Assembly (NCBI GenBank): GCA_017640505.1
Contig: JAEPQO010000001.1
Location: forward strand, 1,504,625-1,568,624
Reading direction: 5' to 3'
Source: Rhodospirillales bacterium
GTDB lineage: Bacteria; Pseudomonadota; Alphaproteobacteria; Rhodospirillales; Casp-alpha2
Length of the DNA stretch: 64,000 bases
Positions 36,950 to 45,101 of the stretch are shown one piece after another. The translations under genes and the position numbers were made by a program. The notes under the pieces are model-generated. The model made no database searches, had not been told where the DNA came from, and worked only from the letters and a program-made list of their open reading frames with translations. The stretch's first letter is position 1. Every line of letters begins with the position of its first letter.

Positions 36950-38059
36950 TCAGATAAACGACGCTTCCCTGACCGTCGCCATGCGCATGCCGTCGGGTGT
37001 TTCGACCTCGACGCGGGTGCCGTCCTTCCAGTGCGTCATGCGGATCATGCCGATGGCGACGTTGGTTTCGAAATCAGGCGACCAGACGGCGGACGAGATG
37101 CGGCCGACCCGCTCGCCGTCGGCATAGACCGGCCAGATATCGGTGCAGGGCGGCACCGCGTCGCCGTCGATGGAAAAACTACGGATCTGGCGGATCGGGC
37201 CTTCCTGTGCGACGCGCAGCAGGGCATCGCGGCCGACGCAGCCGATGGCGGTGAAGGTGTCGCAGAACCTGCCGAGGCCGCATTCGTGGGGCGTATTTTC
37301 CCGCGTCATGTCGTTGCCGTAGGACAGCAGCCGCGCCTCGATGCGTTCGATCAGGTTCGGGCACCCGGCGCGTACCTCGAGGTCTTCGCCCGCCGCCATC
37401 AGCCGGTCCCAGATCAGTTCGCCGTATTCCGTGCCGTCGACATAGATCTCGAAGCCGCCCTGCTTGGAGTAACCGGACCGGGCAATGGCCATTTCCCGGC
37501 CCTCGATGTTGAACATGCCGAAACGGAAGAAGCGGATGTCGCGGACCTGGTCGCCGAACACGCGTGCCATGAGTTCGTCGGCCTTCGGTCCCTGGATGGC
37601 GAGCGGCGAGACGTCCGGTTCGTTAACGTCGACGTCGAGACGGAAGCCGTAAGCGATGCCCCGCGCCCAGAACATCAGATCGCTGTCGGCGATGGAGATA
37701 TAGTACTTCTCGTCGGAGAACTTGACCGCCACCGGGTCGTTCATCATGCCGCCCGTCTCGTCGACGATGGGCACGTAATAGCACTGGCCGGGCGTCATGC
37801 CGCGCAGATCCCTGGGCGTCAGCATCTGCATCAGACGCGTGGCGTCGGGGCCACGGATCTCGACCTGGCGCTCGCAGGCGACGTCCCAGACCTGAACGTG
37901 CCGTTTCAGGTGATGGTAGTCGTCTTCGATGCTTTCGAAGACCGTCGGCAGCAGCATGTGGTTGTAGACGGTGTAGCCCTTTACCCCGGCATCGGTAACG
38001 CGGCCGGTAAACGGGGTCGATCGGATGCGGCGTGAGACAGAGAGGATAGGTGCAGTCAT
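36950..38059 (-). CDS. dmdA: Dimethylsulfoniopropionate demethylase (DmdA-like, GcvT family)
   Basis: A 369-residue folate-dependent methyltransferase of the GcvT superfamily. DmdA transfers a methyl from DMSP to tetrahydrofolate, giving methylmercaptopropionate. The N-terminal pattern RSTPFTGRVTDAGVKGYTVY, then NHMLLPTVFESIEDDYHHLK, and IADSDLMFWARGIA closely follow my recollection of SAR11-type DmdA and differ from glycine-cleavage GcvT. PNLIERIEARLLSYGNDMT is also family-typical. No dmdBCD genes are in the window. Another demethylating aminomethyltransferase cannot be fully excluded. Confidence 0.78.
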   Translation of the reverse strand: MTAPILSVSRRIRSTPFTGRVTDAGVKGYTVYNHMLLPTVFESIEDDYHHLKRHVQVWDVACERQVEIRGPDATRLMQMLTPRDLRGMTPGQCYYVPIVDETGGMMNDPVAVKFSDEKYYISIADSDLMFWARGIAYGFRLDVDVNEPDVSPLAIQGPKADELMARVFGDQVRDIRFFRFGMFNIEGREMAIARSGYSKQGGFEIYVDGTEYGELIWDRLMAAGEDLEVRAGCPNLIERIEARLLSYGNDMTRENTPHECGLGRFCDTFTAIGCVGRDALLRVAQEGPIRQIRSFSIDGDAVPPCTDIWPVYADGERVGRISSAVWSPDFETNVAIGMIRMTHWKDGTRVEVETPDGMRMATVREASFI

Positions 38060-38102
38060 CGAAGTCCCCCTCGACAGGACGTTACAGTGATTGACTGTGC
38101 GC

Positions 38103-38126
38103 CAGTTTTTGCCGGACGCAAAACTG
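38103..38126. promoter_or_regulatory. Dyad between dmdA and the aminotransferase gene
   Basis: CAGTTTT (38103-38109) and AAAACTG (38120-38126) flank 10 bases in the 161-base divergent region. The arms can extend through TGC/GCA with one bulge. It may be an operator for dmdA or the aminotransferase; nothing else is recognisable in the gap. Confidence 0.3.
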
Positions 38127-38220
38127 AAATTTGCGGCTGCGCGAATTGCTGCCGATCTGCATTGAAGTGCCTCCGGTTCCGTCGTAAAGCATTCGGTAAC
38201 TTGGGAGAGGAAATACCTGA

Positions 38221-39429
38221 ATGAGCACCATCAAGATCGCCCAGCGCATGTCGCGCATCGAACAATCGGCAAGCTCCATCGCGTCGCAAAAGGCGCGCGA
38301 GATGAAAGCCGCGGGACGCGACGTTATCGCTCTCAGCGCGGGCGAGCCGGATTTTCCGACGCCGGTGCATGTGGTCGAGGCCGCGTTCGAAGCGGCGAAG
38401 CGGGGCGAGACCCGCTATACCAACGCCGCCGGGACGCCGGCGCTCAAACAGGCGGTCGTCGACAAGTTCAAGCGCGAGAACGGGCTCGAGTACGCACTGG
38501 ACGAGGTCATGGTCGGTTCCGGCGGCAAGCAGTTGCTGTTCGACGCGCTGGTTTCCACCGTCGAGGACGGTGACGAGGTCATCGTGCCTGCGCCTTATTG
38601 GGTGTCTTACATCGATCACGTGAAATTCGCCGGCGGCACGCCGGTCATCGTGCTGGCCGAGCCCGAGAATGACTTCAAGCTGACGCCCGCGCAGCTGGAC
38701 GGCGCGATCACGCCGAAAACGCGCTGGCTGATTTTGAACTCGCCGTCGAACCCGTCCGGTGCGGTCTATACCCGTGACGATCTGCGGGGCCTTGCTGACG
38801 TGTTGCTGAAGCACCCGCAGGTGGCCGTATTCGCCGACGATATCTACGAGCACATCATCTTTGACGATCTCGAATTCGCGACCATCGCCCAGGTCGAGCC
38901 CAAGCTGAAGGACCGGACGGTCACGATGAACGGTGCGTCGAAGGTCTATTCGATGACCGGGTGGCGGATCGGGTACTGCGGTGGTCCGGCGCCGCTGCTC
39001 AAGGAAATGACCAAGCTGCAACAGCAGATCACCGGATCGAACTCATCCGTGAGCCAGGCCGCCGCGCTTGCGGCGCTGAGCGGGCCACAGGATTTTGTGC
39101 CGAAAAACTGCAAGAGCTTTCAGGACCGGCGCGATCTGGTGGTTTCCATGCTCAACCAGGCAAAGGGCGTGAAATGTCCCGTGCCGAAAGGCGCATTTTA
39201 CGTGTTTCCGGACTGTTCGGAACTGATCGGCAAGAAGACGCCGGACGGCAAGGTGATCGAAAACGATACCGACCTCGTCATGTATTTCCTGGAGAGCCAC
39301 GGCGTCGCCTGCGTGCAGGGGGCGGCCTATGGCATGTCGCCGTTCTTCCGCGTTTCCTATGCGGCATCGGAAGATGAGTTGCGCGACGCCTGCGAGCGTA
39401 TTCAGCGCGCCTGCGCCGAGCTTACCTGA
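38221..39429 (+). CDS. Aspartate-type PLP aminotransferase (class I, AatA/AspC-like)
   Basis: A 402-residue aminotransferase, usually aspartate/prephenate or aspartate/tyrosine specific in alphaproteobacteria. TRYTNAAGTPALKQAV, LNSPSNPSGAVYT and DDIYEHIIF are present. The PLP Lys lies in NGASKVYSMTGWRIGYCGG, and the substrate-binding Arg in FFRVSYAAS. Length is standard. Its stop overlaps the end of the convergent small gene by 8 bases. Confidence 0.93.
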   Translation: MSTIKIAQRMSRIEQSASSIASQKAREMKAAGRDVIALSAGEPDFPTPVHVVEAAFEAAKRGETRYTNAAGTPALKQAVVDKFKRENGLEYALDEVMVGSGGKQLLFDALVSTVEDGDEVIVPAPYWVSYIDHVKFAGGTPVIVLAEPENDFKLTPAQLDGAITPKTRWLILNSPSNPSGAVYTRDDLRGLADVLLKHPQVAVFADDIYEHIIFDDLEFATIAQVEPKLKDRTVTMNGASKVYSMTGWRIGYCGGPAPLLKEMTKLQQQITGSNSSVSQAAALAALSGPQDFVPKNCKSFQDRRDLVVSMLNQAKGVKCPVPKGAFYVFPDCSELIGKKTPDGKVIENDTDLVMYFLESHGVACVQGAAYGMSPFFRVSYAASEDELRDACERIQRACAELT

Positions 39430-39763
39430 ACTCGCCGTTCTGAACGTAGTACGCGAGGGCTTCCTTGAACTTCGTGCGTTGTTCGGCATTGGCGAAGACG
39501 ACACGGATGTCCTTGGTGTAGAAATCCTCGGATATATCCTCAATCGACATGTAGTGGTCGTCCGGCATGTTGTCGTGCAGCCATTCCTCGATCGGGCCGA
39601 CAGCGCGTTCGGTCCTGAACTTCAGCCCGCAGCCGAGGCCCCGGCGTTCCGAACTGCGCCGCTCCGGCCCCTTATAGCTGGCGTCGCTTTCATCCTTGCG
39701 CCGCTCGTCTTCGCGCGGCGTCTGATCTTCCTTGGGTTTACCCCCGAGGTTGAATAGTTTCAT
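39422..39763 (-). CDS. Conserved hypothetical protein, cytoplasmic
   Basis: A 113-residue protein. The N-terminal 50 residues are charged (KPKEDQTPREDERRKDES, then YKGPERRSSERRG). The remaining 60 form a small alpha/beta unit (GPIEEWLHDNMPDDHYMSIE, DIRVVFANAEQRTKFKEALA). No signal peptide or membrane helix is visible. I do not recognise the family. The ATG at 39763 (MKLFNLGGK) is chosen over one 19 codons upstream because the extension is low quality. It runs into the aminotransferase gene by 8 bases. Confidence 0.65.
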   Translation of the reverse strand: MKLFNLGGKPKEDQTPREDERRKDESDASYKGPERRSSERRGLGCGLKFRTERAVGPIEEWLHDNMPDDHYMSIEDISEDFYTKDIRVVFANAEQRTKFKEALAYYVQNGEFR

Positions 39764-39904
39764 CTTCAGTTTCCGCCCAGTTATACCGGTCGATCCATTA
39801 TTGCGGATCGTTATGTTCAATGATTATACCGGTATTTTTGAACTTGTCCGTGATGAAAAGCACGCCTGTTCGGATAATACTTATCGGTGGAAATCAGGCT
39901 GTTT

Positions 39905-40486
39905 TCAGGGGGCGTCCGGCGCGGTGAGCGCCACTGACGGTCGTGCGGCAAGGTCTGCCATCCAACTTGCAAGGTCCGGGCGCTGGCCCTTCCAGTCAAT
40001 GTCCGGCAGGCGGAAACTGAGGTATCCGAGCGCGGCCACGAGCGTGATGTCGCCATAGTCGAAGCCGCCCGATACCTGGGCCGCCTTGACGGTGCGTTCG
40101 ATGACGCGGGTCTGGCGTTCAACCAACTCGTCCCACTTCGCGCCTTCGGGGCGGCGGTTCTCGATGACCGCGGCATAACTGGAATCGATGATGCCCTGGT
40201 TCAATCCGGCTCGGCGCAATGCGTCGACCCGGTCGTTGCCGGCGAGGTCGGTTCCGTCACCGATCTCGTTGAAGAACTGCATGATGACGAGGCTTTCGAC
40301 CATCGGGCGGCCGTCGTCCATGATCAGCGTCGGCAGACGCCCGATGGGGTTCTGATCGTGCAGTTCCGCAGGGTCGCTCCACGGATCGATGGGGGTCAGT
40401 TCCAGCCTGTCCACCAGGTTCTTTTCGTGTGCCGCGATCAGGGCGCGGCGGACGTAGGGGGACGGTTTGTTGATGTATATCTTCAT
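39905..40486 (-). CDS. Glutathione S-transferase family protein
   Basis: A 193-residue protein with a thioredoxin-like N-terminal domain (MKIYINKPSPYVRRALIAAH, with NPIGRLPTLIMDDG and the cis-Pro/ES motif VESLVIMQF) and a helical C-terminal domain (GGFDYGDITLVAALGYLSF). The active position holds Ser-Pro-Tyr, a Ser-type GST pattern. It overlaps the upstream MFS gene by 4 bases (ATGA) in a LysR-linked operon, so it may handle the MFS substrate. Confidence 0.9.
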   Translation of the reverse strand: MKIYINKPSPYVRRALIAAHEKNLVDRLELTPIDPWSDPAELHDQNPIGRLPTLIMDDGRPMVESLVIMQFFNEIGDGTDLAGNDRVDALRRAGLNQGIIDSSYAAVIENRRPEGAKWDELVERQTRVIERTVKAAQVSGGFDYGDITLVAALGYLSFRLPDIDWKGQRPDLASWMADLAARPSVALTAPDAP

Positions 40487-41685
40487 GCTTCGTTTTCCTT
40501 GGATGTGAGCTGTCGTTCCGGGGTGAGGAAATCAATGACGAACGCAAGCGCAACCGCGGCGGCGCCCGCCTGAAACAGCAGGTCGTAGCGTCCTGTCAGT
40601 TCGAACGCGTATGAAAAGGCATAGGCCGCACCCGCCTGTCCGACCGAAAAGGCGACGGTGGCGTAACTCCAGGCCGTGCGTTGCAGGACGGTATCGGAAC
40701 CGCTCAGTTCATGGGCGCGGCCGGCAACCAGCGGCACGATCCCGGGTACAACGGCACCGACGACGAAACTGGATATCCCGAGCGCCAACGGCGCCGCCGA
40801 GATGAAAGCCAGCGCGACGCCGGCGGTTTGCAGCATCAGGCCAAGCCGGATTGTGCGGCGGAAGCCCATTCTGTCCGCGAGTTTGCCGGCGGCGATTGGG
40901 CCGATTGCGGCGCCGGCACCGAACACGAACCAGTAAAACCCGCCCACCGTGATGCCCTGGCCGAGACCGCGCGCGACGTAGTCGACAAGAAACACCATGT
41001 GCGCGACCAATCCTGCGGCAACAAGACCGTAAACGGCATATAGGCTCGTGAAGGGGAGACGGAAAGCCGACGCCGGTTTCGGCTGCGCGGTGTCCGACCG
41101 GGGTTCCGCCGGCGGCCAGAACCGCCACGATGCGAGGCTGAGGGCCAGTGAAAGCACACCGATCGAGGTCCATGTTTCGACCAGGCCGACACCGATCAGC
41201 GCCGGAACCAGCGTGCCGGACAGTGCGATGCCGAGGCCGACGCCGGTAAAGATCACGCCGCCGGCGACGCCGCGCTTGCCGGCCGGAACATGGGGCAGCA
41301 CGGTCGATGCGCCGAGCACCATCAGGGCGCCGCCGGTATATCCAGCGGCGAAGCGCCAGACGAAATACCAAAGAAAAGATACCGGTTCAGCGCAGGCGAT
41401 GAACGAAACCGCACACAGCAGCATCATGATGCGGATGACCTGATGGGCGGGCAGCCGCGCTGCCATCGACTTGCCGCCAAGCGCGCCCGCCAGATAACCC
41501 GCGAGATTGGCAGCCCCCAGGTAGACCGCGTCGGTTTCGGTGAACCACGATGCTTCGATCAGGGCGGGCAGTAGCGGGGTATAGGCGAACCGCCCGAGGC
41601 CGATACCGATCAGGCTCGCGCAGAGACCGGCCAGCGCATAGGGAATCCAGGGCCGGGGCGGCGCCGATGACGTTTCCTTGTTCAT
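40483..41685 (-). CDS. MFS transporter, YbfB/YjiJ family
   Basis: A 400-residue inner-membrane transporter with about 12 hydrophobic helices. The N-terminal block GLCASLIGIGLGRFAYTPLL and AANLAGYLAGALGG identify the YbfB/YjiJ group. The substrate is unknown. It is translationally coupled to the GST gene and preceded by a LysR-type dyad and the lysR gene on the same strand. Confidence 0.91.
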   Translation of the reverse strand: MNKETSSAPPRPWIPYALAGLCASLIGIGLGRFAYTPLLPALIEASWFTETDAVYLGAANLAGYLAGALGGKSMAARLPAHQVIRIMMLLCAVSFIACAEPVSFLWYFVWRFAAGYTGGALMVLGASTVLPHVPAGKRGVAGGVIFTGVGLGIALSGTLVPALIGVGLVETWTSIGVLSLALSLASWRFWPPAEPRSDTAQPKPASAFRLPFTSLYAVYGLVAAGLVAHMVFLVDYVARGLGQGITVGGFYWFVFGAGAAIGPIAAGKLADRMGFRRTIRLGLMLQTAGVALAFISAAPLALGISSFVVGAVVPGIVPLVAGRAHELSGSDTVLQRTAWSYATVAFSVGQAGAAYAFSYAFELTGRYDLLFQAGAAAVALAFVIDFLTPERQLTSKENEA

Positions 41686-41742
41686 GGCCGCACCCTAGCC
41701 ACTTCCGAAAATCAGCGGAAATGGTTTGTTTTGATATCTTCG

Positions 41743-41757
41743 ATCTGAAATTCAGAT
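41743..41757. promoter_or_regulatory. LysR-type operator (ATC-N9-GAT) upstream of the MFS-GST operon
   Basis: ATCTGAA-A-TTCAGAT is a perfect palindrome of 15 bases with the T-N11-A spacing of LysR-family sites. It is flanked by two GATATC sequences (41733-41738 and 41755-41760). It lies 58-72 bases before the MFS start and just after the lysR coding region, where an activator would bind. Confidence 0.6.
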
Positions 41758-41759
41758 AT

Positions 41760-42644
41760 CTATTCGGCGGCGACAGCGGTCGGTGTCTGGCGGACCATAT
41801 GCAGGAAAGCCTGCGCAGCACTGGACTGGCGGGTATCGCACCGGCGAATGTACAGCGTTTCGACGGCTGCTTCGTCATGCGGCAGGGTGTGTAAGGCGAC
41901 AGTGCCCGAATCCCACGTGCGGCCAATCAGGTTTTTCGGCAGCATGGTAATCCCGAGCCCGGCGGCAACGGCACCGATAATGACTTCAAGTGTGCCGAAT
42001 TCGAGAATGCGCGGCGTGACGATGCCGCGCCGTGTCAGCATTTCTTCCATGCGCTGCCGGTAGGAACACCCGCGGCGCAGCACAATCATGCGGATGTCCG
42101 GTTTGTCGAGAATGTGTTCGAATTCGGTCAGACCCGGTGCCGACAGCACCACCAGTTCTTCCTGGAAGACCGCGTCGGACTCGAGGTCGGGATGGTCGAC
42201 CGGACCGCAACAGAACGCCCCTTCGACTTCCCGGTTCAGGACCATTTCGACGAGTTCCTGGGTTGTGCCGGTGCGTAATGTGAAATCGACGGCCGGATAG
42301 GTGGCGACGAAATCGGTGAAATGCTGGTTGAGGCGCAGCGCCGCCGTGGTTTCCAGCGCGCCCAGTGTGAGGGGTCCTGCCGGGGTGCCGTCATCGGTAA
42401 CGGCCCGGCGGGCGGCTTCCAGTGTGTTGCGGATGTCGTGGGCGAACGGCAACAGGCGCCGGCCGGCGGCAGTCAGGCTGACGCCACGGCTGTGCCGGTC
42501 GAACAGGGCTTCGCCGAGATCGTCTTCAAGGCGCCGGATTCGCTGCGTCACATTGGATTGAACGGTGTTCAATTCCTCCGCCGCCCGATTCATGCCACCA
42601 AGGCGGGCAACGGCTTCAAATAATTTAAGATCAGAAGCATCCAT
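41760..42644 (-). CDS. LysR-family transcriptional regulator
   Basis: A 294-residue regulator with an N-terminal winged helix (LKLFEAVARLGGMNRAAEEL, NTVQSNVTQRIRRLEDDLG) and a periplasmic-binding-protein-like effector domain. This looks like the group regulating MFS efflux and catabolic genes in alphaproteobacteria. The ATG at 42644 is preferred to the GTG three codons upstream. Here it precedes the MFS-GST operon on the same strand, not divergently as LysR genes usually do. Confidence 0.92.
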   Translation of the reverse strand: MDASDLKLFEAVARLGGMNRAAEELNTVQSNVTQRIRRLEDDLGEALFDRHSRGVSLTAAGRRLLPFAHDIRNTLEAARRAVTDDGTPAGPLTLGALETTAALRLNQHFTDFVATYPAVDFTLRTGTTQELVEMVLNREVEGAFCCGPVDHPDLESDAVFQEELVVLSAPGLTEFEHILDKPDIRMIVLRRGCSYRQRMEEMLTRRGIVTPRILEFGTLEVIIGAVAAGLGITMLPKNLIGRTWDSGTVALHTLPHDEAAVETLYIRRCDTRQSSAAQAFLHMVRQTPTAVAAE

Positions 42645-42678
42645 AACGATCACTTTATAAGATATATATCGCCATTAA

Positions 42679-42735
42679 AACCCATTACTGGGAAAAAACC
42701 GCTCGTTGAATGGGTTGGTGTAACTCTTCGTTACA
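42679..42735. promoter_or_regulatory. Two perfect dyads between lysR and an unknown gene
   Basis: AACCCATT (42679-42686) and AATGGGTT (42709-42716) flank 22 bases. Immediately beyond, TGTAAC-N5-GTTACA (42719-42735) is a second perfect dyad. Both are in an AT-richer divergent promoter region (42645-42832) and may be regulator binding sites. Confidence 0.4.
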
Positions 42736-42832
42736 TTTTGGTTCTGTCAATACGGGGGCGGTCATGCCAGCCTAAATCCACCTTTCGTCGTTGCTCGTAA
42801 AAGTTAGAATAAATCAGGTTTGCAATAAAAAA

Positions 42833-43351
42833 TTGTTTGGGTTCTCTAAAACACCGCAGTCTCAGAAGATGCTGGTCGCCGCGTTCGAGGTGATCCTGAT
42901 CGGGCGCAAGGTCGACCGGGAGACGATCCTGAAAAGGGTCGACGGTAAAATGACGGCGCTTGCCAAGAGTGTCGCGGACGGCGCCAATCCGTATCTGGTC
43001 GCGGCCAATGCAACGCGTGACTATATCCTCGCCACCTTGAAGGCCTGCGGCCAGGAAGAGCGGGTCGGCTTGATAGAGCGCATCGCCGACCGGGAGTTCG
43101 CAAAACCGCCGCACATTTTCGAACTGATATCGCATGTAAATTACTGCCTGATCGTGCTCGAGGACGATTCCAAACCGCTGGTGCCGCGTGGGTCGGCGGA
43201 GTCTTTCCTGGCGGAAATCGCCGCATGGTTTGCGAACAGCGGCAAGCTGCAACGACGCGTTATCGACTATTTCCAGGAAAGCACACAGATGCATCGTTAT
43301 AACCTGCAGCAGACCCGCCTGTGGAACGAGCGTAAGAACAAGGGTCGCTAG
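42833..43351 (+). CDS. Hypothetical helical protein
   Basis: A protein of about 172 residues with no recognised family. It is mostly helical (MLVAAFEVILIGRKVDRETI, FELISHVNYCLIVLEDDSK, FLAEIAAWFANSGKLQRRVI) and has no signal peptide. The start is uncertain: TTG at 42791 (AT-rich, unlikely), TTG at 42833 (LFGFSKTPQ, chosen) and ATG at 42869 are all in frame, and none has a strong ribosome binding site. Codon use from about 42869 onward matches the neighbours. It is followed by a HIT gene 48 bases on. Confidence 0.6.
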   Translation: MFGFSKTPQSQKMLVAAFEVILIGRKVDRETILKRVDGKMTALAKSVADGANPYLVAANATRDYILATLKACGQEERVGLIERIADREFAKPPHIFELISHVNYCLIVLEDDSKPLVPRGSAESFLAEIAAWFANSGKLQRRVIDYFQESTQMHRYNLQQTRLWNERKNKGR

Positions 43352-43399
43352 CCCAGTTAGGGCTGGCTACCGACCGCGCCGCGCCGATATGCTTGCGGC

Positions 43400-43801
43400 A
43401 TGTTCGAACTGCACCCGACGCTCGAGAAAGACTCCATTCCGGTTACCGAAACCGATGGACTGCTGATTCGGCTGATCAACGATGCGCGGTTTCCGTGGCT
43501 CCTGATCGTGCCGAAGGTGGACGGTGCGACGGAGCTGCATGACCTGACCGATCATGAGTACGCGGCGGTGATGGCGATGGCGCGGTCGCTCGGCAAGGTT
43601 CTCAAGCACGCATTCGACGCCGACAAGATCAACACCGCGGCCATCGGCAACATGGTGCCGCAGCTCCACATTCACGTTGTTGCCCGGACACGGGGTGACG
43701 ATGCCTGGCCGGGGCCGGTCTGGGGCGCCGGCACTATGGTGCCGATGAGCGATGACGAGGCCGCGCGTCGTATCGGTCTCGTGCGTTCGGCGCTGGGCTA
43801 A
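43400..43801 (+). CDS. HIT-family nucleotide hydrolase/transferase
   Basis: A 133-residue protein with the histidine-triad-like motif LHIHVVARTRGD (H-x-H-x-x). The third position, usually His, is Ala or Arg here, as in the diverged HIT group common in proteobacteria. The N-terminus (LLIRLINDARFPWLLIVPKV) is characteristic of that group. Probable nucleotide phosphohydrolase; the substrate is unknown. Confidence 0.85.
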   Translation: MFELHPTLEKDSIPVTETDGLLIRLINDARFPWLLIVPKVDGATELHDLTDHEYAAVMAMARSLGKVLKHAFDADKINTAAIGNMVPQLHIHVVARTRGDDAWPGPVWGAGTMVPMSDDEAARRIGLVRSALG

Positions 43802-43888
43802 GTAGAACTACTGAATTTACTTGTAGTATTCGGCAGGCGTATATATACGGCGTCACATATCCGGAACAAACCAAACGCCGCGAAAGCC

Positions 43889-44557
43889 ATGAATTCGGAT
43901 GAGCCGCACAAAGCGCATCTGTTGCCGTTGATCCGCCACCTTTCGACGCGGGTCACGCCGGCGTTGTTGCGCCTGCCGGTCAGCGCAAACATCGTCACCA
44001 CCGCATCCCTGCTGACGGGGCTCAGCGCGTGCTGGTATTTTGCGCAGGGTACGTGGATCGACAGCCTGATCGGCGCCGGGTTGTTCGTGATCTGCTATAT
44101 CCTCGACAATTGCGACGGCGACGTGGCACGCGCGAGAAACCAGTGTTCGAGCTTCGGCCGCGAATATGACACCTTTGTCGACTGGCTTGTGCATTCCGCG
44201 TTCTTCGCCTGTCTCGGCTGGGGCGTCACGGCGCAGACCGGTGAGGCATACTGGTTCTGGCTCGGGATGTTCGGTGCGTTGGGCGGCACCATCAACTACA
44301 TGATTGCGGTTGTCATGACGCTTCGCGGCACTGGCGCCGCCGGGGATATCGATCCCGGTATGGCGGACACGCCGGAAAGCGTGCTCGACTGGGCCGTTTT
44401 CGCGCTTCGTGAACTATCGCGCGCCGATTTCTGTGTCATCGTTGTCGGCCTGGCAGTGTTTGACGTGACGTGGATCCTGCTGCCGACGGCGGCGGTTGGC
44501 GCACATGCATACTGGGTTGCCGCTTTTTACAAGCGCGCCCGCAGGTTCCATATCTGA
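43889..44557 (+). CDS. CDP-alcohol phosphatidyltransferase family membrane protein
   Basis: A 222-residue integral membrane enzyme with about six helices. The catalytic motif is present as DNCDGDVARARNQCSSFG followed by REYDTFVDWLVH, matching D-x2-DG-x2-AR-x8-G-x3-D-x3-D. Such enzymes join a CDP-alcohol to a second alcohol in lipid head-group or inositol phosphate synthesis. The acceptor is unknown. A palindromic CGTATATATACG at 43838-43849 may be part of its promoter. Confidence 0.88.
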   Translation: MNSDEPHKAHLLPLIRHLSTRVTPALLRLPVSANIVTTASLLTGLSACWYFAQGTWIDSLIGAGLFVICYILDNCDGDVARARNQCSSFGREYDTFVDWLVHSAFFACLGWGVTAQTGEAYWFWLGMFGALGGTINYMIAVVMTLRGTGAAGDIDPGMADTPESVLDWAVFALRELSRADFCVIVVGLAVFDVTWILLPTAAVGAHAYWVAAFYKRARRFHI

Positions 44558-44564
44558 GGCAAAT

Positions 44565-44975
44565 TCAGCCGCCGTCAATGACGGCTTCGACGTCGATCTC
44601 CATCAGCATTTCCGGTCTGGCCAGGCCGTTCACGATCAGGCCCGTCTGGCACGGGCGAACACCCTTGAGCCACCGTGCGAGAACGGAGAAAACGGGAACG
44701 CGGAATTCGCGGTCGGTCAGATAGACCGTCGTTTTGACGATGTCACCGAGGGACGCACCGGCTTCGCGGAGCAGGATGTCCGTGCAGCGCATGGCATTTT
44801 CGGCCTGTGCGGCGGGGTCACCTTCGCCGACGAAAGTACCGTCGAAATCGAGGCCGGTCTGCCCCCGGACCCAGATCCGGTTGCCGGCACGTACCGCCAT
44901 GGCGAGTTCGTACTCGAACGCGTTGCCTTCGTACTCCATGGAATGTTCATAGGGACGGATACGCTGGTGGGGCAT
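44565..44975 (-). CDS. RidA/YjgF-family protein
   Basis: A 136-residue RidA-family protein, probably a trimeric enamine/imine deaminase. RIWVRGQTGLDFDGTFVGEG, AMRCTDILLREAG and the C-terminal VNGLARPEMLMEIDVEAVID fit the family. The active-site Arg, in GLARPEML, is present. The ATG at 44975 starts the family region. The reading frame continues upstream through a tandem repeat to 45176, but that extension would read through DNA that encodes tetR. It lies downstream of tetR on the same strand. Confidence 0.88.
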   Translation of the reverse strand: MPHQRIRPYEHSMEYEGNAFEYELAMAVRAGNRIWVRGQTGLDFDGTFVGEGDPAAQAENAMRCTDILLREAGASLGDIVKTTVYLTDREFRVPVFSVLARWLKGVRPCQTGLIVNGLARPEMLMEIDVEAVIDGG

Positions 44976-45020
44976 CTTGGGACCTCCGGGTAAGTGCGGT
45001 CTATTTCTTGGCGAACCGCG

Positions 45021-45101
45021 CAGTTTGTCACCGCGTGGCGAAACGCTCAATTTGTCACCGCGCGGCAAAACGCTCAATTTGTCACCGCGCGGCAAAACGC
45101 G
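45021..45101. repeat. Three tandem 27-bp repeats at the 3' end of tetR
   Basis: Three consecutive 27-bp units (45021-45047, 45048-45074, 45075-45101), each containing TTTGTCACCGCG. Units 2 and 3 differ at the last base only; unit 1 differs at a few positions. Unit 3 holds the last codons and TGA of tetR. A degenerate fourth unit (45001-45020) carries a TAG in the same relative place, in frame for a tail RFAKK. The others lie between tetR and the RidA gene. Confidence 0.9.

Noticed and set aside
45021-45101. Possible CRISPR-like array
   Set aside because: Units are contiguous with no spacers and overlap the end of tetR; it is a simple tandem duplication.
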